From Bacteroidota bacterium (GTDB lineage: Bacteria > Bacteroidota > Ignavibacteria > Ignavibacteriales > Melioribacteraceae), in the NCBI GenBank assembly GCA_023453125.1, contig JAEXUB010000169.1, positions 1 to 29,138 on the forward strand: 29,138 nt of DNA. Direction: 5' to 3'. The position numbers and the translations under genes were made by a program. Below are positions 8,507-16,663 of the stretch, one piece after another (the first letter of the stretch is position 1; each line of letters begins with the position of its first letter). The notes under the pieces were generated by a model, which saw only the letters and a list, made by a program, of their open reading frames with translations, was not told the DNA's origin and did not search any database.

Positions 8507-9391
8507 ATGGCTACTTTACGCGACATAAAGAGAAGAATTGTAGGTGTTAAGAACACCCAGCAGATTACAAAGGCAATGAAAATGGTTGCCGCTGCAAGAC
8601 TGCGCCGCGCGCAGGATAATATAATTAACGCGCGCCCTTATTCTAAAAAGATTCTGCAGGTACTCTCCCATCTTCTCGAGATGGATGCAGGAACATCCAA
8701 TCCTCTCTTTATTCAGAGGGAAGTTAAGAATGTCGCTCTTGTTGTTGTAACATCTGACAGGGGGCTGTGCGGCGGTTTTAATATGAACGCCATAAAGAAA
8801 GTTGAAGAGCTTGCCGCAGGCGAACTGAATGATTTTTACCGCAATAAAAGGCTCAGCCTTTACTGCGTTGGTAAAAAAGGCGCAGATTATTTTTCAAAGA
8901 AAGATTTTAAAATCGCGGGTTTATATCCCCAGATATTTTCGGGGCTTAAATTTGAATTCGCGGTTGGCTTAGTAAATGAACTCAAGCAGAAATACCTTTC
9001 CGGGGAATACGATAAGGTAATAGTTGTTTACAATGAGTTCAAATCAGTTATCCAGCAGAGAATCACCGACGAGCAGTTCCTTCCTGTAAAACCTTTCGAA
9101 AAAGAGAGCGGTAGCAAGGAGAACTTAACGGAGTTTATCTACGAACCGGGCAAAGCAGAAATTATTGAAACACTTATTCCGCGCCATCTTAATGCTCAGA
9201 TGTGGAAAGTGCTGCTCGAATCGTATGCTGCGGAACTTGGCGCAAGAATGACCGCCATGGATATGGCTACTGAAAATGCCAAGGAATTAATTAATTCGTT
9301 AAGAATAACATTCAACAAAGAAAGGCAAGCCGCAATCACTACCGAAATTCTTGAAATTGTATCCGGCGCTAACGCGTTAAAGGAATCTTGA
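8507..9391 (+). CDS. atpG: F0F1 ATP synthase subunit gamma
   Basis: A 294-residue central rotor shaft. The N-terminal helix is TLRDIKRRIVGVKNTQQITKAMKMVAAARLRRAQ (residues about 3-36), and the C-terminal helix contains MTAMDMATENAKELINSL and ITTEILEIVSGANAL, together forming the coiled coil inserted in the hexamer. The middle Rossmann-like domain includes VTSDRGLCGGFN. Full length. It ends the ATP synthase cluster; atpD and atpC do not follow. The next gene is ffh, 27 nt downstream, so the two clusters may be transcribed together. Confidence 0.96.
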   Translation: MATLRDIKRRIVGVKNTQQITKAMKMVAAARLRRAQDNIINARPYSKKILQVLSHLLEMDAGTSNPLFIQREVKNVALVVVTSDRGLCGGFNMNAIKKVEELAAGELNDFYRNKRLSLYCVGKKGADYFSKKDFKIAGLYPQIFSGLKFEFAVGLVNELKQKYLSGEYDKVIVVYNEFKSVIQQRITDEQFLPVKPFEKESGSKENLTEFIYEPGKAEIIETLIPRHLNAQMWKVLLESYAAELGARMTAMDMATENAKELINSLRITFNKERQAAITTEILEIVSGANALKES

Positions 9392-9418
9392 TAGTTACGA
9401 TGCATAAGGTCTGAGTTT

Positions 9419-10753
9419 ATGTTTGAAGATTTGACTGAGAAACTTGAGAAAACTCTCAAAAAGATTACCGGCCAGGGGAGGCTTACAGAAGCCAATATTT
9501 CCGAGACCTTAAGGGAGATTAGGCGCGTTCTTTTAGATGCTGACGTAAACTATAAAGTCGCCAAGCAGTTTATTGACGACGTAAAGGAAAAGGCAGTAGG
9601 GCAGGAAGTGCTTACTTCTATTACGCCGGGGCAGCTTATCACAAAAATAATTTATGATGAGTTAACCCGTCTTATGGGAAGCACAGGAGCTGAGCTACAG
9701 TTAAATCCTTCGGGTCCTACAATTATTCTAATGGTAGGCTTACAGGGTTCGGGTAAAACCACTTTCAGCGCAAAGCTTGCTAAATTCCTTGCCTCAAGAA
9801 ACAGGAAAGTGCTCCTTACTGCGGCCGACGTTTACCGTCCGGCAGCACGCGAACAGCTTAAAGTATTAGCCGGACAGATAAATACGCCGGTCTTTACAAT
9901 TGAAGATACAAAGGATGCGGTAAAAATAGCATCCGATTCTATAGAATATGCAAAGAACCATGGGCTTAATACGGTAATTATAGATACCGCAGGGCGTCTT
10001 CACGTTGATGATGAATTAATGGAAGAAGTGGTTCAGATTAAAAAAGCAGTAAATCCGACCGAAATTCTTTTTGTGGTCGACTCGATGACGGGGCAGGATG
10101 CCGTTAATTCGGCAAAAGCATTCCACGATAAAGTGGATTTTAACGGTGTTGTTCTTACAAAACTTGACGGCGATGCAAGAGGGGGATGCGCCCTTTCGGT
10201 TAAAGCAGTGGTTGAAAAACCGATTAAATTCGTCAGTATGGGGGAAAAACTCGATTCAATTGAGGTCTTCTACCCTGAGAGAATGGCATCAAGAATACTT
10301 GGCAAAGGGGATATTATATCCCTTGTTGAAAAGGCCCAGGCCCAGGTTGACGAAAAGGATGCCGAGGAACTGGAGAAAAAAATACTTGCAAATAAGTTCG
10401 ATTTTGAGGATTTTTTAAAACAGATTAGAATGATTAAAAAAATGGGCTCTTTGAAATCCCTTTTATCGATGGTTCCGGGACTCGGGTCTTCAATAAAAAA
10501 TATGGATATTGACGATAAACAGTTAGTCAAAGTTGAATCAATTATTCAGTCTATGACCGTAAAAGAGCGTAAAAATCCCAAAATTCTCAATGGAAGCCGC
10601 AGAATGAGGATTGCAAAAGGGAGCGGAAACTCGATTCAGGAGGTCAACCGGCTGATAAAACAGTTCGGCGAAATGCAAAAAATGATGAAAATGATTGGTT
10701 CGAAAGGAAATAAAAACTTTTTAGGTAACATAAAAAATATTAGATTTAACTGA
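9419..10753 (+). CDS. ffh: Signal recognition particle GTPase Ffh (SRP54)
   Basis: A 444-residue Ffh, which binds signal peptides on ribosomes and SRP RNA and delivers them to FtsY at the membrane. The N domain is residues about 1-95. The G domain contains GLQGSGKT (107-114), DVYRPAAREQL, the DTAGRL motif and TKLDGDARGG. The Met-rich M domain (from about 325) has SMVPGLGSSIKNM and ends in MKMIGSKGNKNF. All GTPase motifs are intact. ATG 9419 follows a stop by 27 nt with only a weak ribosome site. It leads into rpsP, an arrangement (ffh-rpsP-khpA-rimM-trmD-rplS) common in bacteria. Confidence 0.98.
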   Translation: MFEDLTEKLEKTLKKITGQGRLTEANISETLREIRRVLLDADVNYKVAKQFIDDVKEKAVGQEVLTSITPGQLITKIIYDELTRLMGSTGAELQLNPSGPTIILMVGLQGSGKTTFSAKLAKFLASRNRKVLLTAADVYRPAAREQLKVLAGQINTPVFTIEDTKDAVKIASDSIEYAKNHGLNTVIIDTAGRLHVDDELMEEVVQIKKAVNPTEILFVVDSMTGQDAVNSAKAFHDKVDFNGVVLTKLDGDARGGCALSVKAVVEKPIKFVSMGEKLDSIEVFYPERMASRILGKGDIISLVEKAQAQVDEKDAEELEKKILANKFDFEDFLKQIRMIKKMGSLKSLLSMVPGLGSSIKNMDIDDKQLVKVESIIQSMTVKERKNPKILNGSRRMRIAKGSGNSIQEVNRLIKQFGEMQKMMKMIGSKGNKNFLGNIKNIRFN

Positions 10754-10772
10754 GAAATATTTTAAATTTAAC

Positions 10773-10778
10773 AGGAGG
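10773..10778 (+). promoter_or_regulatory. Ribosome binding site supporting the TTG start of rpsP
   Basis: AGGAGG at 10773-10778, 10 nt before TTG 10789. No ATG is near, and the TTG gives the expected (M)AVKLRLKRMG start of ribosomal protein S16, so the rare start codon is supported. Confidence 0.8.
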
Positions 10779-10788
10779 AATAAATAAA

Positions 10789-11223
10789 TTGGCAGTAAAG
10801 CTCAGATTAAAAAGAATGGGTAAGAAAAAACAGCCTGTTTACAAGGTAGTAGCGGCAGACAGCCGTTCACCAAGAGACGGTAAATTCATTGAATCAATTG
10901 GTCTATACAACCCGAAATCGGAACCGGCTACTATTGACATAAAAGAAGAAAGAGCATTGTATTGGCTTGGAGTTGGCGCTCAACCTACAGAAACAGTGAA
11001 AGGGCTTTTATCCAAAAAAGGCATCTTATTAAAGAAAGAACTGATCAAAAAAGGATTGCCTCAGGAAGAGATTAATAAAAAGCTTGAAGAATTCAATAAA
11101 AATAAAGAAGCTAAAGTATTAAGCTTATTGAAGAAAAAAGAAGAAAAGAAATCTAAAGCTAAATCCGCTGAAAAAGAAGTTTCGAACAGTGCGGCGGAAG
11201 TAAAGGGTGCTGCTTCCGAGTAA
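10789..11223 (+). CDS. rpsP: 30S ribosomal protein S16
   Basis: A 144-residue S16. The first ~80 residues are the standard fold: AVKLRLKRMGKKKQPVYKVV, then ADSRSPRDGKFIESIGLYNP and RALYWLGVGAQPTETVKGLL. Beyond about residue 85 comes an unusual tail of ~60 residues rich in Lys, Glu, Ala and Ser (KKEEKKSKAKSAEKEV), probably disordered; bacterial S16 is typically about 80-90 residues. Translation starts at TTG, which is unusual for so highly expressed a protein. A terminator-like hairpin lies 32 nt downstream, before khpA. Confidence 0.96.
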   Translation: MAVKLRLKRMGKKKQPVYKVVAADSRSPRDGKFIESIGLYNPKSEPATIDIKEERALYWLGVGAQPTETVKGLLSKKGILLKKELIKKGLPQEEINKKLEEFNKNKEAKVLSLLKKKEEKKSKAKSAEKEVSNSAAEVKGAASE

Positions 11224-11254
11224 TATATTCTTGTTGTTCTTATTTTACTGAACT

Positions 11255-11280
11255 GCACTTAATTAAGTGCCCTTTTTTTT
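11255..11280 (+). terminator. Terminator-like hairpin between rpsP and khpA
   Basis: The palindrome GCACTTAATTAAGTGC (6-bp stem, AATT loop) at 11255-11270 is followed by CC and eight T at 11273-11280. It is a short stem, so partial termination or attenuation between rpsP and the downstream khpA-rimM-trmD-rplS genes is more likely than a full stop. Confidence 0.6.
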
Positions 11281-11301
11281 CATTTAATGTAGGTTAATCT
11301 C

Positions 11302-11535
11302 ATGAAAGAATTTGTTGAATTTATTGCGAAACATCTTGTAGACAATCCGGCTAATGTAAGCTTGGAAATGGCTAATCCGGATGAAAAAACAATCGAGCTT
11401 ACTCTTAAGGTAGGGGCTGAAGATGTTGGTAAGGTTATTGGCAAGCAGGGTAAAACCGCCCAGGCTATGCGTACCTTGTTGACGGCAATTGCAGCAAAAG
11501 AAGGTAAAAGAGCTATCCTCAAAATTCTTGACTAG
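11302..11535 (+). CDS. khpA: KH domain RNA-binding protein KhpA
   Basis: A 77-residue single KH-domain protein. The RNA-binding GxxG loop is GKQG in VGKVIGKQGKTAQAMRTLL (residues about 42-60). It follows a short helix-strand N-terminus (MKEFVEFIAKHLVDNP) typical of the YlqC/KhpA family between rpsP and rimM. KhpA with KhpB binds many RNAs and affects cell-wall growth in Gram-positives; its role here is unknown. The ribosome site is weak (TAGGTT). rimM follows after 20 nt. Confidence 0.9.
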   Translation: MKEFVEFIAKHLVDNPANVSLEMANPDEKTIELTLKVGAEDVGKVIGKQGKTAQAMRTLLTAIAAKEGKRAILKILD

Positions 11536-11555
11536 TCTCTTTTAGATTTATTTTC

Positions 11556-12074
11556 GTGATTGACTTTTTTTTAATTGCTGAAGTTAAAGTAACTGCAGAT
11601 ACTTCAGGCTATGTTTCTGTTTTGCCTTTTTCTGACTTCCCTGAAAAATTCGGAAGGCTTAAAAAGGTTTATATTGATGTTTTTGGGGGCAAACGCGCCT
11701 TCTTCCTAGAAGATTCTTATTTCGACGGAAGACAATTTCTTATGAAATTCAAAAACATAGATTCAGAAAAGGATGCTGCGTATCTTGTCGGCTGTAAAAT
11801 CTACGTCGAAAATGCTTCAGCCGTTAAACTTGATAAAAACTCCTTCTACATCCACGACCTGGTTGATAGCAAGGTGGTTTATGACGGAGAGTTCTTTGGT
11901 ACTTTGGTTGACGTTATGCGCCTTCCGGCAAGTGACGTTTATGTAATTCAGCATAAAGATGGGAAAGAAATTCTTATTCCGGCCGTTAAGGAGTTTATTG
12001 ATTCCTTTGACGATGATACGAAAACTTTGAAACTTAAAAAGGAATGCGTGATTTTTCTGAATGATGAGGATTGA
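11556..12074 (+). CDS. rimM: Ribosome maturation factor RimM (divergent N-terminus)
   Basis: A 172-residue protein in the rimM position directly before trmD. RimM assists late 30S assembly by binding S19. The C-terminal PRC-barrel is recognisable: FYIHDLVDSKVVYDGEFFGTLVDVM and ILIPAVKEFIDSFDDDTKTLKL. The N-terminal beta-barrel is diverged: the usual G-x-I-x-K-x-H-G-x-x-G-E motif is replaced by IAEVKVTADTSGYVSV, with only the later Gly clear. Identification therefore rests mostly on the PRC domain, length and neighbourhood. The start is GTG 11556 with no strong ribosome site. It overlaps trmD by 14 nt, suggesting coupled translation. Confidence 0.88.
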   Translation: MIDFFLIAEVKVTADTSGYVSVLPFSDFPEKFGRLKKVYIDVFGGKRAFFLEDSYFDGRQFLMKFKNIDSEKDAAYLVGCKIYVENASAVKLDKNSFYIHDLVDSKVVYDGEFFGTLVDVMRLPASDVYVIQHKDGKEILIPAVKEFIDSFDDDTKTLKLKKECVIFLNDED

Positions 12075-12744
12075 TTTAATATCGGCCGTACCCGATCTGC
12101 TTGAAAGCCCTTTGCAGACCAGTATTATTAAAAGGGCACAGAACAAGGGAAAAGTGGAAATTTTCGTCCACAATCTGCGCGATTACGCGTACGATAAGCA
12201 CAAGCAGATTGATGATAAGCCTTTCGGAGGCGGACCGGGGATGTTGCTTAAACCGGAACCCTTTTTCGAATGCATCGAAAAACTTCAGGCTGAGCGGGAA
12301 TATCAGCATATAATTTTTACTCATCCCGGCGGCAAAATTTATGATCAGGCTTACGCCAACAAATTCTCCCTTTCCAAAAATATTATTGTTATTGCAGGTC
12401 ATTATAAAGGCATTGATGACCGGGTTAGGGAAAGATTTGCTACCGATGAGGTTTCTATAGGCAATTACGTCTTAAGCGGAGGGGAACTTCCCGCTTTGAT
12501 TATAGTTGATTCGATTGTAAGGCTTATTCCGGGGGTATTGAATGACAGCGAATCGGCTCTGAACGATTCCTTTATGGACGGCGAGTTTATTGAGCCTCCT
12601 TTTTATACCCGTCCCGCTGAATACAAAAATATGAAAGTACCCGAAGTCCTTCTTTCGGGAAATGAAAAAAAAATAAGGGAATGGAAAGAAGAACATTCCA
12701 GAAAACATACTGAAATTTGGAAAAACAAAAATAGATTGGAGTAA
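12061..12744 (+). CDS. trmD: tRNA (guanine37-N1)-methyltransferase TrmD
   Basis: A 227-residue SPOUT methyltransferase that methylates G37 in tRNAs to prevent frameshifting, using SAM. Visible landmarks: DDKPFGGGPGMLLKPEP near residues 51-67, FTHPGGKIYDQ, the knot segment IAGHYKGIDDRVRERF, and EVSIGNYVLSGGELPALIIVDSIVRLIPGVL. Family-normal length. Two ATGs in tandem (12061 and 12064) could serve as start; the first is used. The start lies inside the last codons of rimM. Only 4 nt separate its stop from rplS. Confidence 0.97.
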   Translation: MMRIDLISAVPDLLESPLQTSIIKRAQNKGKVEIFVHNLRDYAYDKHKQIDDKPFGGGPGMLLKPEPFFECIEKLQAEREYQHIIFTHPGGKIYDQAYANKFSLSKNIIVIAGHYKGIDDRVRERFATDEVSIGNYVLSGGELPALIIVDSIVRLIPGVLNDSESALNDSFMDGEFIEPPFYTRPAEYKNMKVPEVLLSGNEKKIREWKEEHSRKHTEIWKNKNRLE

Positions 12745-12748
12745 CAAA

Positions 12749-13096
12749 ATGGATAATTTAAAAGGATATGTCGCAGATCAGTTGAGATCTGATTTCCCCT
12801 CTTTCAAACCGGGGGATAGAATCCGCGTACAGGTTAAAGTTATTGAAGGTGAAAAGGAAAGACTTCAGGCTTTTGAAGGGGATGTTATCAGTATCCGCGG
12901 CAATGGTATGAATAGAACCTTTACTGTAAGAAAAATCGCAAGCGGCGTTGGCGTTGAAAGAATTTTCTCTTTCCACTCTCCCAAAGTTGCTAAGATTGAA
13001 ATTATTAAGGAAGGTAAAGTCCGCAGAGCTAAACTTTATTACCTCAGAGAACTCTCAGGTAAGGCTGCGAGAATTAAAGATAAAAACCAGAGATAG
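12749..13096 (+). CDS. rplS: 50S ribosomal protein L19
   Basis: A 115-residue L19, located at the 30S-50S interface. The characteristic stretches are FKPGDRIRVQVKVIEGEKERLQAFEGDVI, GNGMNRTFTVRKIASGVGVERIF and the C-terminal VRRAKLYYLRELSGKAARIK. Complete and of normal length. GGAG inside the end of trmD serves as ribosome site. A strong terminator follows after 19 nt, ending the ffh-to-rplS transcript. Confidence 0.98.
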   Translation: MDNLKGYVADQLRSDFPSFKPGDRIRVQVKVIEGEKERLQAFEGDVISIRGNGMNRTFTVRKIASGVGVERIFSFHSPKVAKIEIIKEGKVRRAKLYYLRELSGKAARIKDKNQR

Positions 13097-13115
13097 TTTT
13101 TTTTACTCTCTTTAC

Positions 13116-13150
13116 AGCCGTCCCTTTTTATACGGGACGGCTTTTTTTTT
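13116..13150 (+). terminator. Rho-independent terminator after rplS
   Basis: AGCCGTCCC at 13116-13124 pairs perfectly with GGGACGGCT at 13134-13142 (9 bp, GC-rich, 9-nt loop), followed by a run of T to 13150. It is the strongest terminator in the window. Confidence 0.92.
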
Positions 13151-13164
13151 ATGAGGATTTAATT

Positions 13165-13926
13165 ATGAAATTTCTTCTTCCTTCAAACATTTACAGCAAA
13201 ATTTTTTCTTTTATACTGCCCGGCCTCGAAGGGGCCGAACTGGTATATACCGGTTCTGCGGTAATCAGTAAACAGCTTGCAGAGAACAAGGGGGATATTG
13301 CCCTTATTCCATCAATGGATCTTCTTAACCACCCCGATTTTTTTATTTCCGGCAGGACTGCCCTTTCATTCGACGGATCACTGTCAAATTCTTATTTCTA
13401 CTTCCTAAAGCAGATTAGAATGGTTAAGGAAATTTTCCTTAGGGGGGACATTTCCAAAAACGAGGCAATACTTACCAAAATTATTTTTGCCGAGCAATTC
13501 GATACTCCCGTGGATGTAGTACTGGATTCTAAACCGTTTGAGTTGAATTCCAGGAACTATCTGGTATGCGGCGACGATAATTTTAGCGGCAGTATTTTTG
13601 AAGCCGGTATAAGTCTTGCAGACCAGATTTCGGATATGATTGACGCTCCCTATGTTAATTATGTTCTGGCTTCGAGAAATGAAGACCTTATAAAGGAATT
13701 TAATACCGCTCTCGGAGGCCAGGATAAATTCCTTGAAGATAATTATGACCGGATAATGCCCCGCCTCGGGTATCATCAGAGTATTATGGATAATATTAAG
13801 GCAAATCTTAATTCCATCTATTTTGATATGACTGATAATGAGAAGAAAGCCCTTACAGACCTTATCAGGCTTCCATATTTTACCGGAATAACAGAAGAGA
13901 TTAACGATATAAAGTTTGTTGATTAG
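13165..13926 (+). CDS. MqnA-like protein of unknown function
   Basis: A 253-residue soluble protein without signal peptide or membrane helix. The N-terminal pattern, in which KGDIALIPSMDLLNHPDF follows a short alpha/beta segment, resembles the MqnA/MqnD (VitK2_biosynth) and related periplasmic-binding-protein folds, where a similar 'D-x-A-L-I-P' stretch lies after the first strands. The later half has no motif I recognise, and a role in menaquinone synthesis cannot be claimed. It has its own terminators on both sides, so it looks like a single-gene unit. The start is ATG 13165 with GAGG about 8 nt upstream. It ends 38 nt before a terminator hairpin. Confidence 0.6.
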   Translation: MKFLLPSNIYSKIFSFILPGLEGAELVYTGSAVISKQLAENKGDIALIPSMDLLNHPDFFISGRTALSFDGSLSNSYFYFLKQIRMVKEIFLRGDISKNEAILTKIIFAEQFDTPVDVVLDSKPFELNSRNYLVCGDDNFSGSIFEAGISLADQISDMIDAPYVNYVLASRNEDLIKEFNTALGGQDKFLEDNYDRIMPRLGYHQSIMDNIKANLNSIYFDMTDNEKKALTDLIRLPYFTGITEEINDIKFVD

Positions 13927-13963
13927 AATCTGAGTACAATGGTGTGAGGCAAAATTTTAACAC

Positions 13964-13994
13964 AATGCCCGGAGAACATTCCGGGCATTTTTTT
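13964..13994 (+). terminator. Rho-independent terminator after the MqnA-like gene
   Basis: AATGCCCGGA at 13964-13973 pairs with TCCGGGCATT at 13980-13989 (10 bp, 6-nt loop), and the T run extends to 13994. Confidence 0.9.
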
Positions 13995-14272
13995 AGGGCA
14001 GCCGCAAAATTGAAAATTTACTGTTTCGTTTCAATATTCTGATGCAGATAGGTAAGTGTCCTAATGCTGATTAAGTCTCTAATAGGTCTCATTTATGTCT
14101 GTTTTTGCAGACTGAATGCAATGATTACCGCAGAAAATATTTATTTATATAAATCGGAATTTAATGGAACTACAAATCAAAGTTTTTTTGTTATTCTGTT
14201 AAAATACCTGCATCTCTTTTTATGCGGAATTTTGAAATAACGGATGTTGATTTGAAAAATTAAGGTTATGAA
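13995..14272 (+). other. AT-rich intergenic region before the TonB receptor
   Basis: These 278 bases hold no open frame of note and no strong hairpin; a 5-bp stem GTCTG/CAGAC surrounds a T-rich loop at about 14097-14112. A promoter for the receptor gene must be here, but none stands out. A loose resemblance to the ECF motif at 14052-14077 has the wrong spacing and lacks the T run. Confidence 0.5.
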
Positions 14273-16645
14273 ATGAAAAAAGGATTCTTGTTGTTATTTG
14301 TTCTGTATTTATCGGCCGGTTACTCCTATTCACAGCAATACTATGTTTCAGGAAAGATTACGGATGCAAAAAGCGGGCTCCCGGTACAGGGGGCAATTGT
14401 ATTTATTTCCAGCAGCCTTAAAGGCATATCGAACAGCGAAGGGGAATATAGAATAAACGGTATAAGCGGGGAAGAAATTACAGTTAAGGTAAGCCGCCTT
14501 TCTTATTTGTCGCAGTCAAAAGCTTTTTCAGCCGCCGGACATATAAAGGCAGATTTTGCGCTGGAACCAGCTCCAATTGAAATGGACGAAGTAATTGTTT
14601 CTACAGACAGGATTGATAAGGTGCTTCGCAATTCCCCTTTTTCGGAATCGGTTATTGGGACCGGAATGATTGAGAAAAAGAATTACAATTCGCTTCCTGA
14701 TGCTCTCCAGAAAGAGGCGGGAATCTCGCTGTTAAGGGATGGAATTTGGGGCACTGAAGTTAGCCTTAGAGGGTTGAACAGGGAAAATGTAGTGGCGCTT
14801 ATAGACGGAAGCAGAATTGCAACCTCTACCGATATATCTGCACGCTTTTCTATGGTAGATATAAACGATGTTGAAAGGGTAGAAGTAATTAAAGGTGCAT
14901 CCTCGGCAATTTATGGCTCGGGGGCTACAGGAGGCATAGTCAATATTATTACAAAACAGCCGGACCGTTTTAATTCCTTTGGTTTAAGAGGAAATTTATC
15001 CGCAGGGTTCAATACGGTGAATAATTCTTCTCTCCTTTCGGGAGCCTTATTCAGCGGAGATTCTTTCTGGTCGGCTAAAATATCGGGTTCCTTTAGAAAG
15101 GCTCTTAATACCGCAACCCCATCAGGGGAATTGACGAACAGCCAATTCAAAGATTATTCATTATCAGCCGCATTGAATTTTTATACTTTTGAAAACCAGA
15201 CGCTTAAATTAGACTATCAGCTCTTTAAAGCAGAAGATGTGGGAATTCCCGGCGCTTCGGTTTTTCCCGATAATGCCGACGTAAGATATCCTTTAGAAAG
15301 AAGAGAATTATTTTCTGCAGGTTACGAAATCCTGAATATATCAAAGCTGCTTTATAGAGTGGCTGCCCGTTATTCGAACCAGGCAATAGCGCGCGATGTT
15401 GAGAATATTCCCCATACAGTTCAGAATATTCCTGCATCGGGTCCCAATCCGGCACGCAGAGTAAGCGTTCTTAAGATTACCCCCGCTGCGGATCACAATA
15501 ACAATAATTTCCAGGTTAATGCAGGTATGCTTTTCGGCGAAAGATATAACCTTGTTGTCGGCATAGATTACTGGGACCGCCGCTACAACGGCTCAAGGGA
15601 AAAATATCAGCAGATTGAGGCATTAAACAGCGGAGGCTCCGTTATTTCCACTGTGAATAAAATAATCGGAGAGAAACCCCTTCCCGATTCTAAATACTCA
15701 AGCCTTGGTATTTTTGCCCAGAATGAAGTCGAATTGATAAAGGAAAAACTAAATGTATCATTGGGGGGCAGGGTAGATAAAATATGGGTCAAAGGTGAAT
15801 CTGCTCTTAATCCCGTATATGAAATAGTTAATGGAGTAATAAATTATTCTCCGGCGGGACAGAAGACAATATGGAACAGCATTGAGTCTGATGACATATC
15901 TTTCGGGGGAAATTTAGGATTAAAATATGCTGCAACAGAAAATCTGGACTTAACATTAAGCCTGGGAATTTCATTCCGTTCCCCATCTCTTGAAGAAAGA
16001 TTCCAGTATATTGACCAGGGGAGCTATGTGAGAGTGGGCAAGCCGGATCTTAATCCGGAAAGGGGCAAATCGGCCGATTTGGGTATAAGATATTATGCCT
16101 CTTCGTTCAAATTGGTTACCAGTATTTTCTACAATTATTTTAATGATATGGTGGCAGAGCTCCCGGGTACATTTGACGGAAGGAATGCATTTATCAAAAC
16201 TAATATCGGCGAAGCTAAATTATACGGATTTGATTTAAGAACCGATTATGCCTTTCAAAACGGAATAGCATTATACGCGTCAGCTTCTTATGTAAGAGGG
16301 GAAGATGTAACATCAGGCGGTAACCTGGCCGAAATTCCTCCGTTGAACGGAACAGGGGGGCTTAAAGCTGAAATGTTTAATATTTTTAATGCAGATTTAT
16401 CAGTAACCTTATTCGATTCGCAAAGAAAAACCGCTGCAGGAGAGCCTGAAACTCCCGGTTATGCCGTGTTCAATATTTTTGCCGATTCTTTTCCATTTAA
16501 AATTGATAGATTTGAAATGCGCGTTTCGGCAGGAATTGAAAATATCTTTAACAGGGAATACAGAAACCACCTTTCAACATTCAGAGGCAATATGTTTTTT
16601 GAGCCCGGAAGAAATTTTCAGCTTAAGCTAAACATTAAATGGTGA
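14273..16645 (+). CDS. TonB-dependent outer membrane receptor
   Basis: A 790-residue receptor. Signal peptide residues 1-20 end in YSYSQQ. Next is a carboxypeptidase-regulatory-like domain (about 23-98) beginning YVSGKITDAKSGLPVQGA. The TonB box is DEVIVS (105-110), followed by the plug (about 120-230), with LRGLNRENVVALIDGSRI and VERVEVIKGASSAIYGSGATGGIVNIIT. A ~550-residue beta barrel ends in NREYRNHLSTF and a terminal LKLNIKW for outer-membrane insertion. Such receptors import siderophores, cobalamin or other scarce ligands using TonB energy. The ligand cannot be read here: no SusD partner or transport operon adjoins it. The EamA gene starts 18 nt after its stop, so the two may share a message. 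Confidence 0.93.
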   Translation: MKKGFLLLFVLYLSAGYSYSQQYYVSGKITDAKSGLPVQGAIVFISSSLKGISNSEGEYRINGISGEEITVKVSRLSYLSQSKAFSAAGHIKADFALEPAPIEMDEVIVSTDRIDKVLRNSPFSESVIGTGMIEKKNYNSLPDALQKEAGISLLRDGIWGTEVSLRGLNRENVVALIDGSRIATSTDISARFSMVDINDVERVEVIKGASSAIYGSGATGGIVNIITKQPDRFNSFGLRGNLSAGFNTVNNSSLLSGALFSGDSFWSAKISGSFRKALNTATPSGELTNSQFKDYSLSAALNFYTFENQTLKLDYQLFKAEDVGIPGASVFPDNADVRYPLERRELFSAGYEILNISKLLYRVAARYSNQAIARDVENIPHTVQNIPASGPNPARRVSVLKITPAADHNNNNFQVNAGMLFGERYNLVVGIDYWDRRYNGSREKYQQIEALNSGGSVISTVNKIIGEKPLPDSKYSSLGIFAQNEVELIKEKLNVSLGGRVDKIWVKGESALNPVYEIVNGVINYSPAGQKTIWNSIESDDISFGGNLGLKYAATENLDLTLSLGISFRSPSLEERFQYIDQGSYVRVGKPDLNPERGKSADLGIRYYASSFKLVTSIFYNYFNDMVAELPGTFDGRNAFIKTNIGEAKLYGFDLRTDYAFQNGIALYASASYVRGEDVTSGGNLAEIPPLNGTGGLKAEMFNIFNADLSVTLFDSQRKTAAGEPETPGYAVFNIFADSFPFKIDRFEMRVSAGIENIFNREYRNHLSTFRGNMFFEPGRNFQLKLNIKW

Positions 16646-16663
16646 TATAGAATCGGATAATAA

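Noticed and set aside
14052..14080. Possible fifth ECF promoter site upstream of the TonB receptor (GTAAGT ... GTCTC).
   Set aside because: The distance to GTC is 23 nt instead of 22, the GC of GCAAGT is missing and there is no T run after the -35 box.
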